From NCBI GenBank assembly GCA_936924635.1, contig CAKZHP010000116.1:1-57603 (forward strand): a stretch of DNA of 57,603 nucleotides. The letters run 5' to 3'. This DNA is from an uncultured Propionibacteriaceae bacterium (GTDB lineage: Bacteria; Actinomycetota; Actinomycetes; Propionibacteriales; Propionibacteriaceae). Shown piece by piece: positions 25,166 through 33,580 of the stretch; position 1 is the first letter of the stretch; every line of letters begins with the position of its first letter. Below the pieces are notes generated by a model that had not been told where the DNA came from, did not search any database, and was given only the letters and a program-made list of their open reading frames with translations. The translations under genes were made by a program, and so were the position numbers.

Positions 25166-26947
25166 CTAGCCGACCGGCGCCCACTCCGGGCCGGTCTCCC
25201 CCAGCTTCTCGTCGAGCTTGGCGAACAACGGCATCGGCTTGGCCAACGGGCGCCCGACCTCGACCGGGGTCGAGGCCCAGCGGGCGAGCTGGGAGCGGTA
25301 GTCGCCGGTGAGCACCGGGTAGTCGGCACCCCCGTCCTCGGAGACCGTACGCATCTCGGGCTGGGCCGCCCACACCCCTGTACCGCCCAGCGCCTCGTGC
25401 ACCTTCTGCGCCGAGTGCGGCAGGAACGGGGTGAGCAGCGTGTTGGCGTCCTGCACCACCTGCAGCGCGGTGTGGAGCACGGTGTCGCGCCGCTCGGTGT
25501 CCTCCTTGAGCTTCCAGGGCTCCTGGTCGGAGATGTACTTGTTCGCCTGCGCGACCACCTTCATGGCCTCGGTGGCGGCCTGCTTGAAGCGGCACCGCTC
25601 CAGCAGGTCGCCGACGCTGCCGAACGCCGCCTGCGACGCGGCCAGCAGCCCCTGGTCGGCCTCCGTACGCGTGCCCGGCCTCGGCACCGCGCCCACGTTC
25701 TTGTGGGCCATGGAGATCGACCGGTTGACGAGGTTGCCCCACTCGTTGGCGAGCTCGGTGTTGGTGCGGCGCACGAACTCGTCCCAGGTGAAGTCGGCGT
25801 CGTTGTTCTCGGGCCCGGCCACCGCGATGAAGTAGCGCAGCGCGTCGGGACCGAACTCGCGCAGGAAGTCGCCCACGTAGATCACGGTGTTGCGCGAGGT
25901 GGAGAACTTCGAGCCCGACATCGTCAGGTACTCGCTGGACACCACCTCGGTGGGCAGGTCGAGTGGCCCGTACGCACTGGGCGAGCCACCCTTCGCACCC
26001 TGCCCGTTGGCGCCGAGCAGGATGCCAGGCCAGATCACCGAGTGAAAGGTGATGTTGTCCTTGCCCATGAAGTAGTACGACCGGGCGTCCTGGTTCTGCC
26101 ACCAGGCCCGCCACGCGTCGGGGTCGCCGGAGCGGCGCGCCCACTCCACGGAGGCGGAGAAGTAGCCGATGACCGCGTCGAACCACACGTAGATGCGCTT
26201 CATCGGGTTGGGCTCCCAGCCCTCGACCGGGATCTTGATGCCCCAGTCCAGGTCACGGGTGACCGGCCGCGGGCGCAGCTCGCTGATGAGGTTCTGGCTG
26301 TACTTGAGCACGTTCGGCCGCCAGTCCTGCCGCGTGCCCAGCCAGGCGCCGAGAGCGTCGGCCACCGCAGGCAGGTCGAGGAAGAAGTGCTCGGTCTCGA
26401 CGAACCTCGGCACCTCGCCGTTGATCCGCGAGCGGGGGTTCTTGAGCTCGATCGGGTCGAGCTGCCGGCCGCAGTTGTCGCACTGGTCGCCGCGCGCCCC
26501 GTCGTACCCGCAGTGCGGGCAGGTGCCCTCGATGTAGCGGTCGGGCAGCGTGCGGCCCGTGGAGGGCGAGATCGCACCCATCTCGGTCTGCGCGACCACG
26601 TACCCGTTGCGGTGCAGCGTGCGGAACAGCTCCTGCACCACCGCGGCGTGGTTGAGCGTGGTGGTGCGCGTGTAGAGGTCGTACGTGAGGCCGAGGTGCT
26701 GCAGGTCGGAGGCGATCACCTGGTGGTACTTGTCGGCCGTCTGCTGGGGGGTGAGGCCCTCCTTGTCGGCCTGCACCTGGATCGCCGTGCCGTGCTCGTC
26801 GGTGCCCGAGACCATGAGCACGGCGTTGCCGACCATGCGCTGGTAACGGCTGAAGACGTCGGACGGGACGCCGAAGCCCGACACGTGACCGATGTGACGG
26901 GGGCCGTTGGCGTACGGCCACGCGACCGCAGCGAGAACGTTGCTCAT
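25166..26947 (-). CDS. metG: Methionine--tRNA ligase
   Basis: A 593-residue class I tRNA synthetase that charges tRNA-Met. The HIGH motif is in PRHIGHVSGFG near residue 17; the KMSKS-equivalent reads SKFSTSRN, a known variant of this MetRS type; the zinc knuckle CPHCGYDGARGDQCDNC carries four cysteines. The C-terminal anticodon-binding helices are complete, but there is no tRNA-binding EMAP-like extension. ATG 26947 begins MSNVLAAVAWPYANGP, the expected N-terminus; a TAGGGT box lies at 26956-26961, 8 nt upstream. In-frame codons upstream run into the PadR promoter and are not used. Confidence 0.95.
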   Translation of the reverse strand: MSNVLAAVAWPYANGPRHIGHVSGFGVPSDVFSRYQRMVGNAVLMVSGTDEHGTAIQVQADKEGLTPQQTADKYHQVIASDLQHLGLTYDLYTRTTTLNHAAVVQELFRTLHRNGYVVAQTEMGAISPSTGRTLPDRYIEGTCPHCGYDGARGDQCDNCGRQLDPIELKNPRSRINGEVPRFVETEHFFLDLPAVADALGAWLGTRQDWRPNVLKYSQNLISELRPRPVTRDLDWGIKIPVEGWEPNPMKRIYVWFDAVIGYFSASVEWARRSGDPDAWRAWWQNQDARSYYFMGKDNITFHSVIWPGILLGANGQGAKGGSPSAYGPLDLPTEVVSSEYLTMSGSKFSTSRNTVIYVGDFLREFGPDALRYFIAVAGPENNDADFTWDEFVRRTNTELANEWGNLVNRSISMAHKNVGAVPRPGTRTEADQGLLAASQAAFGSVGDLLERCRFKQAATEAMKVVAQANKYISDQEPWKLKEDTERRDTVLHTALQVVQDANTLLTPFLPHSAQKVHEALGGTGVWAAQPEMRTVSEDGGADYPVLTGDYRSQLARWASTPVEVGRPLAKPMPLFAKLDEKLGETGPEWAPVG

Positions 26948-27057
26948 GAGGAGAAACCCTACCGAGCGTGGCGCGAACGGCGCTCCCGTGTCAGCGGCGG
27001 CAGGATGACGGCGCTGAGGCCCCGACGTGCCCGCTTGCGCCGACGGCATGTTCATGC

Positions 27058-27083
27058 TCAAATATTTCACGTAGAACATTTGA
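27058..27083. promoter_or_regulatory. Probable PadR operator upstream of padR-MFS
   Basis: An AT-rich 26-bp imperfect palindrome in otherwise GC-rich DNA: outer arms TCAAAT and ATTTGA are perfect, the centre is ACGT, and 20 of 26 positions are symmetric. It lies 15 bp upstream of the padR GTG start. PadR proteins often bind such dyads to repress themselves and an adjacent exporter. Confidence 0.7.
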
Positions 27084-27098
27084 TGTGGAGGGATGGCC

Positions 27099-27671
27099 GT
27101 GTCCGAGATGCCGCCGGTGGCGATCGCCGCCCTGGCGCTGCTGTGCGAGCGGCCCATGCACCCCTACGAGATGTTCCAGACCCTTCGCGAGCGCCACGAG
27201 GACGGCAACCTGTCGATCAGCGTCGGCTCGCTCTACCACGCGGTCGCCAAGCTCGAGGAGAAGGGCCGCGTACGCGCGGTGTCGACCGAGCAGGTCGGCA
27301 ACCGGCCAGAGCGGACGACGTACGAGATCCTCCCGTCCGGCGTGGAGGCGATGCGCGCACGCATCGACGAGCTGCTCCGGCAGCCCGCCCCCGTCGCCAG
27401 CACCGCCGCCGTTGCGGTCGCCGAGATCCACCACCTGCGCCGCGAGGACGCCGTCGAGTGCCTCCGAGCGCGGGTCGCCGCCCTCGATGACGACCTGGAG
27501 CAGCGAGCCACGCTGCTCTCGCTCGCCGCCGACCGCAAGGTCCCCGAGGTCTTCTACCTCGCCGGCCCGTACACCACCGCCATCCGTCAGGCCGAGCGCG
27601 ACTGGATCGCCGGCCTGCTCACCAGAATCGAACGAGGAGATCTGACATGGCCACCGACACCCACGGCGTGA
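27099..27671 (+). CDS. PadR-family transcriptional regulator
   Basis: About 190 residues. The N-terminal winged helix has the PadR pattern: LALLCERPMHPYEMFQTL, then SVGSLYHAVAKLEEKGRV and the wing TTYEILPSGVEAM. The C-terminal half is helical, as in PadR dimerisation arms, and likely binds an aromatic or drug-like ligand. GTG 27099 is preferred because GGAGGG at 27087-27092 is 6 nt upstream; an ATG at 27093 is too close. Its 3' end overlaps the MFS gene by 25 nt, and the palindrome at 27058-27083 is the likely autoregulatory site. Confidence 0.88.
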   Translation: MSEMPPVAIAALALLCERPMHPYEMFQTLRERHEDGNLSISVGSLYHAVAKLEEKGRVRAVSTEQVGNRPERTTYEILPSGVEAMRARIDELLRQPAPVASTAAVAVAEIHHLRREDAVECLRARVAALDDDLEQRATLLSLAADRKVPEVFYLAGPYTTAIRQAERDWIAGLLTRIERGDLTWPPTPTA

Positions 27672-29215
27672 GTGCCGCCGCCCCCGACGACGAGGTGCCG
27701 AAGGAGGCCTGGCACAGCCTCTGGTCGCTGGTGCTCGGCTTCTTCATGATCCTGGTCGACTCGACCATCGTGTCTGTCGCCACCCCGGCGATGATGAAGG
27801 CGTTCGGGGTCGGCATCAACACGGTGGTCTGGGTGACCAGCGCGTACCTCCTGGCCTTCGCCGTGCCCATGCTGATCACCGGCCGGCTGGGCGACCGGAT
27901 CGGCCCCAAGAACGTGTACCTGGCGGGTCTGGTCACGTTCACCCTCGCCTCGGCCCTGTGCGGTCTGTCGGGCACCCTCGGCCTGGGCATCGCGTGGCTG
28001 ATCTTCGCCCGCGTGCTGCAGGGCCTGGGCGGATCGATGATGTCGCCGCAGACCATGACCGTGATCGCGCGCACCTTCCCTGCTGCCAAGCGCGGTGGCG
28101 CCATGGCGATCTGGGGCGCGACGGCAGGCGTGGCGACGCTCGTCGGCCCGATCCTCGGCGGAGTGCTGATCGACTCGTTGGGCTGGGAGTGGATCTTCTT
28201 CGTGAACGTGCCGATCGGCCTGCTGACCTTCGTGCTCGTCGCGCGCTTCGTGCCGGCGCTGGAGACCCGCTCGCACACCTTCGACTGGCTCGGCGTCGTC
28301 CTCAGCGCGATCGGCCTGTTCTGCGTGGTGTTCGCCATCCAGGAGGGCCGCACGTACGACTGGGGCCAGATCTGGGGGCTGGTGTCGGTGCCCGCGCTCC
28401 TCGTGGTCGGCGTGCTGGCGCTGGTCCTGTTCGTCTGGTGGCAGGCTCGCAACCGTTCGGAGCCACTGGTGCCGCTCCAGCTGTTCCGTGACCGCAACTT
28501 CTCGGTGTCGAACATCGCCATCACGTGCGTCGGGTTCGCGATCACCGCCCTGGTGTTCCCGTTCATGATCTACGCCCAGGTCATCCGGGGCCTCGACCCC
28601 ACCCACGCCGCGCTGCTGATGGCCCCGCAGGCGGTGGCCGGTTTCGTCCTCGCTCCGATCGCGGGTCGTCTCGTCGACCGTACGCACCCCCGCATCCTGG
28701 CCGGCCTCGGCCTGCTCGGCATGGCCACGGGCATCTACTGGCAGAGCCTGGTCATGACCCCGACCTCGTCGACGCTCGCCGTGATGGCACCGGCGGCGCT
28801 GATGGGGGTGGCGAGCTCGTTCGTGTGGGGCACTCTCGCCACGGGCGCCAACCGCAACCTGCCGCCGCAGATGGCGGGGTCGGGCTCCGGCGTGTACAAC
28901 ACGACGCGCCAGGTCGGCTCGGTCGTCGGCTCGGCGGCCATCGCGGTGCTGATGGAGTCGCGCATCGCCGCCCGCCTGCCAGGCGCCGGCACGCCGAACC
29001 TGGGGGGTGCCCAGCAGGCCCTCCCGCCCTTCGTGGCGGAGAACCTCTCGAAAGCGCTGGCCGACTCCATGCTGCTGCCGGCGGCGGTGGTGCTCGTCGG
29101 CGCGGTCGCGACGCTGTTCTTCGAGAACCTGCATCACCTGCAGGCGGGGCCGCCCGCGGTCAGCACGACAGCGACCGCTGACGGTCCAGCGCCTGCTGCC
29201 GATCCGGCCCGCTGA
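27647..29215 (+). CDS. MFS multidrug exporter, DHA2 (EmrB/QacA) type
   Basis: A 522-residue transporter with about 14 membrane helices. Helix 1 has the DHA2 motif MILVDSTIVSVATPAM, the loop GRLGDRIGPKNVY is motif A, and GPILGGVLID is motif C, typical of drug/proton antiporters. It overlaps padR and has GAGGAGA upstream of its ATG, so regulator and exporter form one unit. The exported compound is unknown. Its last 56 nt overlap the convergent CapA-like gene. Confidence 0.9.
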   Translation: MATDTHGVSAAAPDDEVPKEAWHSLWSLVLGFFMILVDSTIVSVATPAMMKAFGVGINTVVWVTSAYLLAFAVPMLITGRLGDRIGPKNVYLAGLVTFTLASALCGLSGTLGLGIAWLIFARVLQGLGGSMMSPQTMTVIARTFPAAKRGGAMAIWGATAGVATLVGPILGGVLIDSLGWEWIFFVNVPIGLLTFVLVARFVPALETRSHTFDWLGVVLSAIGLFCVVFAIQEGRTYDWGQIWGLVSVPALLVVGVLALVLFVWWQARNRSEPLVPLQLFRDRNFSVSNIAITCVGFAITALVFPFMIYAQVIRGLDPTHAALLMAPQAVAGFVLAPIAGRLVDRTHPRILAGLGLLGMATGIYWQSLVMTPTSSTLAVMAPAALMGVASSFVWGTLATGANRNLPPQMAGSGSGVYNTTRQVGSVVGSAAIAVLMESRIAARLPGAGTPNLGGAQQALPPFVAENLSKALADSMLLPAAVVLVGAVATLFFENLHHLQAGPPAVSTTATADGPAPAADPAR

Positions 29216-30305
29216 GCAGCACCGGGCGCCCGTCGACGATCGCGCCGGGCGCCCAGGCCCAGGTCGGCCGACCGCTGGGCGGCACCGTCACCGTCAGCAC
29301 CCCGGTCTCGCGGGTCTCGACCCGGGTCGAGAAGAAGGTGAAGTTGCCCAGCCCGTACGCGACCAGGGTCTGCGACACGCTGGTGACCCGCTGCACCCGG
29401 TGGGCGTGGGTGCCGACGACGACCGTGGCCCCGGCGTCGGCGAGCCGCTGGGCGATGAGCATCTGGCGCGCATCGGTGCAGACCTGGTAGTCGGTGCCCC
29501 AGTGCATGTAGACGACGATGATCCGCGCCGGGTCTGCACGCCGGGCCGCGGCGACGCCTGACACGAGGCGGTCGAGGCCCGCCTTCGTCTTCACCATGGC
29601 CACGCCGGGTTGCTGCCCGGTGGGCCGCCAGTCCATGTTCTCCTCGAGCACGTCGTTGCCGACGAACACGCTCAGGCCACGACCCTTGACCGTGCCGGTC
29701 CAGGGAGCGAACGCCTCGTCCTCGGTGCGGCCGACCCCGATCATGGGCAGCGACGATGCCTGGCGGATGGCCAGCGTGCGAGCCATCCCCTCGGGGCCGA
29801 AGTCCATGGCGTGGTTGTTGGCGAGGCTGACCAGGTCGACTCCCTCCCGCTGCAGCATCTGCGGGAACGCCGAGCCGGTCACGAACGTGTACAGCTTCGG
29901 TTGCTTCACCAGCCCGGTCTGGTCGTCGGCGAGCGCCGTCTCCAGGTTCACCATGGCGAAGTCGGCCGCAGCGAGGAGGCGGCCGGCCTCGCCGAGCCCC
30001 GCGGTGGTGGCGGAGCCGGCTGCCTCGAAGGCGTTCGCGTCGCCCGCGAAGGCGAGAGTGATGCTGCCGGGCGTGGCACTGGCGGCAGGAGCAGCGCCCG
30101 AGCCTGGCGGCGGTGACGGAGTCACGGGCACGGTCGTCGCCGCACTCGCCGAGCTTTGAGTGGGCAGGCCCGTCGTCGCGGAGCTCTGCGTCTGGGCCGC
30201 GGCCGAGGAGACGCTAGACGCTCCCGGGCCGGGCGGGGCGGGCTGACCGCACGCCGAGAGCGCCAGTGCCAGCGCTCCCGCCGCGACGGCCCTCGCCGAG
30301 GTCAA
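29160..30305 (-). CDS. CapA-family lipoprotein (poly-gamma-glutamate capsule protein-like)
   Basis: About 381 residues. The chosen TTG start at 30305 overlaps the upstream stop (TTGA) and gives a clean lipoprotein signal, TSARAVAAGALALALSAC; an ATG at 30368 would overlap the upstream gene by 67 nt and bury the signal. A Ser/Thr/Pro/Ala linker follows. The CapA fold shows LAFAGDANAFE, ADFAMVNLETAL, SLANNHAMDFG, YMHWGTDYQ and GTHAHRVQ, the metallophosphatase-like metal blocks. Family members help make or trim poly-gamma-glutamate or related envelope polymers. No CapB/CapC is present here, so the role is open. Confidence 0.82.
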   Translation of the reverse strand: MTSARAVAAGALALALSACGQPAPPGPGASSVSSAAAQTQSSATTGLPTQSSASAATTVPVTPSPPPGSGAAPAASATPGSITLAFAGDANAFEAAGSATTAGLGEAGRLLAAADFAMVNLETALADDQTGLVKQPKLYTFVTGSAFPQMLQREGVDLVSLANNHAMDFGPEGMARTLAIRQASSLPMIGVGRTEDEAFAPWTGTVKGRGLSVFVGNDVLEENMDWRPTGQQPGVAMVKTKAGLDRLVSGVAAARRADPARIIVVYMHWGTDYQVCTDARQMLIAQRLADAGATVVVGTHAHRVQRVTSVSQTLVAYGLGNFTFFSTRVETRETGVLTVTVPPSGRPTWAWAPGAIVDGRPVLLSGPDRQQALDRQRSLSC

Positions 30306-31039
30306 GACTCGCTGTCGGGCGCGACCGCATCTCCAGGTGAGGCCGGGCTCGTCGGTGAGAAGCTCCATGACGCGATGGGGCTCACCGGAGAGACCGGGCT
30401 CACGGGCGAGATTGGACCGACCGAGCGCTTCGGCCGCCCGGGGCTCTGCACCGGGCTCACCGGAGAGACCGGGCTCACCGGAGAGACCGGGGGCTGCGGG
30501 GATGCAGAGCTCACTGGCGGAGTCGAGCTCGCCGGAGAGACCGGGCTGACAGGCGAGACCGGGGAGCGCGGCGACACCGGACTCTCGGCCGCTTCGGGGC
30601 TGTCGGGCGAGGCAGCGACAACGCTCCCCTCTCCCCCGGTCACCCGCTCCGGCCCGAGCGGGCCGTCCTGGAAGGTGTGGACCTCGTCATGGTCGATCCA
30701 CTGGGAAGGCCAACCCTCCGCGGTGGACGGCTCCACGTGCGGCCCTGTCGCCGTGACGTCACGCTCGTCATCAGGTGCCGGCGGCTCCGCCATCGTCTCG
30801 CTCGCCGTGAACGCCTCGAGGTCGGCGTCGTACCCCTGCTGGTCGCCGCTGCCGTCGCCCTCGACCGACCCTTCGCTGTCACCAGCGTCATTGGCCCAGC
30901 CCTCAGCGGGCTCCCCCGTGCCGTACGCCGGCGGGCGCGTCCACCGCTTGGTCCGGCGCCTCGGCTCGGTCGGCCGGTTGCTCCGGCCGATCCACCAGAA
31001 GATCCCCAGCACCAGCCACACCAGTCGCATCCAGGCCAT
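30302..31039 (-). CDS. Membrane-anchored protein with Pro-Val-Ser repeats
   Basis: A 245-residue protein: one N-terminal membrane helix (MAWMRLVWLVLGIFWWIG), a basic patch, an acidic low-complexity middle, then about 85 residues of PVS/PVSP repeats. The ATG at 31039 follows GGAGGAGGAGAC, one of the strongest ribosome sites in the window, so the minus-strand reading is the real one. The stop overlaps the TTG start of the CapA lipoprotein. The repeat tail could act as an extended stalk or an interaction surface; whether it lies inside or outside the cell depends on topology that I cannot fix (N-in would leave it outside only if the helix is a signal anchor). No known family is recognised. Confidence 0.75.
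   Translation of the reverse strand: MAWMRLVWLVLGIFWWIGRSNRPTEPRRRTKRWTRPPAYGTGEPAEGWANDAGDSEGSVEGDGSGDQQGYDADLEAFTASETMAEPPAPDDERDVTATGPHVEPSTAEGWPSQWIDHDEVHTFQDGPLGPERVTGGEGSVVAASPDSPEAAESPVSPRSPVSPVSPVSPASSTPPVSSASPQPPVSPVSPVSPVSPVQSPGRPKRSVGPISPVSPVSPVSPIASWSFSPTSPASPGDAVAPDSES
30386..30600. repeat. 18-bp tandem repeats coding Pro-Val-Ser
   Basis: Degenerate copies of an 18-bp unit, on the plus strand GCTCACCGGAGAGACCGG, clustered near 30378, 30458, 30476, 30528 and beyond. On the coding strand each unit gives PVSPVS using alternating serine codons (TCT/TCG and AGC). Unit length is a multiple of three, so copy-number change would alter length without breaking the frame. Confidence 0.75.
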
Positions 31040-31134
31040 GTCTCCTCCTCCGACGAGTCGCCAGCGACGCTATCGCGTCACGGTGCTGCTCGTCGCCCGA
31101 GGGGGCACCCCCAACCCGGCCGCGGGGGCCGGGA

Positions 31135-32418
31135 TCAGACCTCGTCGCCGACGGTGATGGCCTCGGCCTCTCCGGCACCGGTCTCGTGCGGCCGCCCGAG
31201 GTGGGTCAGTGCCCGCCCGCCGACCAGCAGCGACACGATGGCGACCAGCATCGACCCGGCGCCGAGCAGGTACGGCGCCCCGGCACTCGTCGCGGCGGCG
31301 AGCGGGCCCGCGACGGCGGGAGCGATGGCACCACCGAGGAAGCGCACGCCCGAGTAGGTGGAGGAGGCCACGGAGCGGGGCAGGTCGGTCGCCTCCATCA
31401 CGGCCTCGGTGAGCGAGGTGTTGAGCACGCCGAGCATGAGGCCCGCCGCGACGATCAACGCAACGAGGGCGGAGACGGAGTGCACGGAGAACGACATCGC
31501 CAGCAAGATCGCGGCGAGCAACCCGAACATGACGAACAGCACCGGGCGCAGCCCGAGCCGGCGGGTGAGCAGGGGGGCGACCAGCACCGAGGTGATGGCC
31601 AGGCCAAGACCCCACCCAAAGAACACCAGGCCGAGCTCGTGGGCTCCGAAGGTCTGACCGGCTGCCGCCGCGGCGTGCTCGATCGGGTACGGGCTGTAGG
31701 CCAGCAGCACGAAGAAGGCGAAGTTGTAGAACAGCGCCGTGAGCGCCAGCGTGCGCAGCGCCGGGTTCTTCAGCGCGCTGAACCCCGCCCCGAACGGAAT
31801 CGGCTCTGGCCGGGAGCCGGCCGGGGCACGCAGCAAGGACACGATCGCCAGGAAGGCGATGGCCATCAGGACCGCGGTGCCGTAGAAGGGCATCGACCAG
31901 TGGATCGAGCCGAGCATGCCGCCGAGCAGCGGCCCCACCGCCATGCCGATGCCGAGCGCGGCCTCGTACAGGATGATCGCCGTGCCACTGCCGCCGGAGG
32001 CCGCGCCCGCGATCGCCGACAGGGCCGTCGAGATGAACAGCGCGTTGCCGAGACCCCAGCCGGCGCGGAAGCCGAGCAGCACCGACACGGTGGGCGACAT
32101 AGCCGAGGCCGTCGCGAAGACCACGATGACGGCGAGCCCGAGCAGGAGCGTGCGCTTGACGCCGAGGCGGCTGGAGATCGCGCCGGCGAAGAACATCACG
32201 AAGCTGGTGACCAGGAGGTAGCTGGTGAACAGGAGCATCGTCTGCGCCGGCGTCGCGCCGAGGTCGCGGCTGATCGCGGGGAGGATCGGGTCGACGAGGC
32301 CGATGCCCATGAAGGAGACCATCGCCGCGAAGGCGATCGCCCACACGGCGACGGGCTGACGGAACATCGATGGCTTCCCGGCGGCAAGGGTGTCGCCGGT
32401 CGTGGTGGTGCTAGTCAT
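31135..32418 (-). CDS. MFS transporter (DHA1-like), MarR-associated
   Basis: About 427 residues with 12 hydrophobic helices. Helix 1 and the first loop read GIGLVDPILPAISRDL, then FAGAISSRLGVKRTLLLG (motif A variant), as in DHA1 and arabinose-efflux-type exporters. ATG 32418 overlaps the stop of the MarR gene (ATGA); longer frames upstream would run through the regulator and are rejected. The pair is a classical regulator-exporter cassette, controlled from the promoter at 32892-33054. The substrate is unknown. Confidence 0.87.
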   Translation of the reverse strand: MTSTTTTGDTLAAGKPSMFRQPVAVWAIAFAAMVSFMGIGLVDPILPAISRDLGATPAQTMLLFTSYLLVTSFVMFFAGAISSRLGVKRTLLLGLAVIVVFATASAMSPTVSVLLGFRAGWGLGNALFISTALSAIAGAASGGSGTAIILYEAALGIGMAVGPLLGGMLGSIHWSMPFYGTAVLMAIAFLAIVSLLRAPAGSRPEPIPFGAGFSALKNPALRTLALTALFYNFAFFVLLAYSPYPIEHAAAAAGQTFGAHELGLVFFGWGLGLAITSVLVAPLLTRRLGLRPVLFVMFGLLAAILLAMSFSVHSVSALVALIVAAGLMLGVLNTSLTEAVMEATDLPRSVASSTYSGVRFLGGAIAPAVAGPLAAATSAGAPYLLGAGSMLVAIVSLLVGGRALTHLGRPHETGAGEAEAITVGDEV

Positions 32419-32891
32419 CGTGAGGTCCGGTCTCCTGGGTTCTGGTCGAGGTCGGTCGCGTGCGGCCGGCCGGCGGCGGCCGCCAGCTGCTCCAGCAGCT
32501 CGGCGGCCCGGACGAGCACGGCTCGGTCGTCGTCGGTCAAGGCGTCGAGCGCGGGCGCCACCGCGGCGGCGCTGCGACGGCGAAAGGCGTGCAGCTCCAA
32601 CCGCCCGGCGTTGGTGATGGTGAGGAGGCAAGCCCGGGCGTCGGTGGGGTCGGCCGCGCGGGACACCAGACCGTCGGCCTCGAGCCGGTTCACGGTGGCG
32701 GTCATGGCGGGCTGGGTGATCCGCTCCTGCCGTACGAGGTCGCCGAGCCGCAACGCGTCGTGCTGGTCGAGGCTGGAGAGGGCCCGCAGCGCGACCGCCG
32801 ACCGTTGCTCCCCCGCCGCGGTGCTCGCGGCCCGCGCGAACCGGCTTCCCTGCACGATCAGCCGTGCGGCGAGGTCATCGGTCGAGGTCAC
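32415..32891 (-). CDS. MarR-family transcriptional regulator
   Basis: A 158-residue regulator. The winged helix shows LRLGDLVRQERITQPAM (recognition helix region), then VNRLEADGLVSRAADPTDARA, the MarR wing with its DxRxxxx pattern. The C-terminal helix completes the dimer interface. It is followed with a 4-nt overlap by the MFS exporter and preceded by an AT-rich dyad at 32906-32925, 15 bp upstream of its ATG. It most likely represses itself and the exporter until a small aromatic compound binds. The divergent SRPBCC gene shares this intergenic region and could also respond. Confidence 0.88.
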   Translation of the reverse strand: MTSTDDLAARLIVQGSRFARAASTAAGEQRSAVALRALSSLDQHDALRLGDLVRQERITQPAMTATVNRLEADGLVSRAADPTDARACLLTITNAGRLELHAFRRRSAAAVAPALDALTDDDRAVLVRAAELLEQLAAAAGRPHATDLDQNPGDRTSR

Positions 32892-32905
32892 GCCGAAACC
32901 ATATC

Positions 32906-32925
32906 ACTCATTTGTATACACGAGT
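32906..32925. promoter_or_regulatory. Probable MarR operator between marR and the SRPBCC gene
   Basis: A 20-bp imperfect palindrome with perfect ends ACTC/GAGT and a GTATAC centre (14 of 20 positions symmetric), in an AT-rich patch. It lies in the 163-bp divergent region, 15 bp from the marR start, as expected for autorepression. Confidence 0.6.
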
Positions 32926-33054
32926 TATTCATCTTGCCGTCCTGCCAGGCACACCTCTAGTTCGTAGCGTGTCGTCGGCCCGGCACCCTACGACGGGAGC
33001 GACTCCCCGCCCTGAGCCGGCCAGCGCGCATCCGCCGCCGACCAAGGAGTGCCC

Positions 33055-33546
33055 ATGCCCGTGACCGACGTCCAGGTCGACACCGAAGCGCTTCGCGTGA
33101 CCGCTCTCGCCGACGTCGCGGCGCCGCTGGAACGGGTGTGGCAGGTGTACGCCGACCCGCGCCAGCTGGAGCGGGTGTGGGGGCCGCCGTCATGCCCGGC
33201 GAGCGTCGTCGAGCACGACCTGCAGCCTGGCGGTGCCGTCACGTACGTCATGACAGGCCCCGATGGCACCAGGACCGGTGGCCGCTGGGACGTGGTGGAG
33301 GTGATCGCTCCCACCCGCCTCGAGTTCACCGACCGGTTCGCCGACCCGGAGACGTTCGAGGGCGACGACGAGGCGCCGGCCGCCTCGTGGGCGTACACGT
33401 TCGCTCCCCACGACCACGGCACCCGTGTGCACGCGGTCGGGACGTACGGATCGGCCGACGACCTGCAGCAGGTGATCGGCAGGGGCGTCGTCGGGAGCAC
33501 ACGTGCGGCGATGGCTCAGATCGACGAGCTGCTCGCCCACGACTGA
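33055..33546 (+). CDS. SRPBCC / AHSA1-like START-domain protein
   Basis: A 163-residue single-domain protein. The N-terminal strand and helix ADVAAPLERVWQVYADPRQL, the WGP turn, the DLQPGGAVTYVMTGPDG hairpin and GRWDVVEVIAPTRLEFTD are typical of the AHSA1/polyketide-cyclase-like helix-grip fold, which holds hydrophobic ligands. AAGGAG at 33044-33049 supports ATG 33055. It is divergent from the marR-MFS pair across a shared operator region, so a ligand-binding or detoxification role in the same response is plausible but inferred. Confidence 0.83.
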   Translation: MPVTDVQVDTEALRVTALADVAAPLERVWQVYADPRQLERVWGPPSCPASVVEHDLQPGGAVTYVMTGPDGTRTGGRWDVVEVIAPTRLEFTDRFADPETFEGDDEAPAASWAYTFAPHDHGTRVHAVGTYGSADDLQQVIGRGVVGSTRAAMAQIDELLAHD

Positions 33547-33580
33547 GCACGGCGCACCTCACCCGGCCGACCGCTGAGGA

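Noticed and set aside
23060..27490. A 1476-codon plus-strand open frame across the CDF, lipoprotein, VanZ and metG genes
   Set aside because: It is antisense to four clearly recognisable genes and has the Arg/His/Val-rich composition of a GC-rich shadow frame.
30370..30600. CRISPR array
   Set aside because: The repeats are contiguous 18-bp coding units without unique spacers of regular length.
30156..31157. Plus-strand frame reading collagen-like Gly-Glu-Thr-Gly-Leu-Thr repeats
   Set aside because: It is the antisense of the PVS repeats. The minus-strand gene has a strong ribosome site, an N-terminal membrane helix and coupling to capA; the plus frame has none of these.
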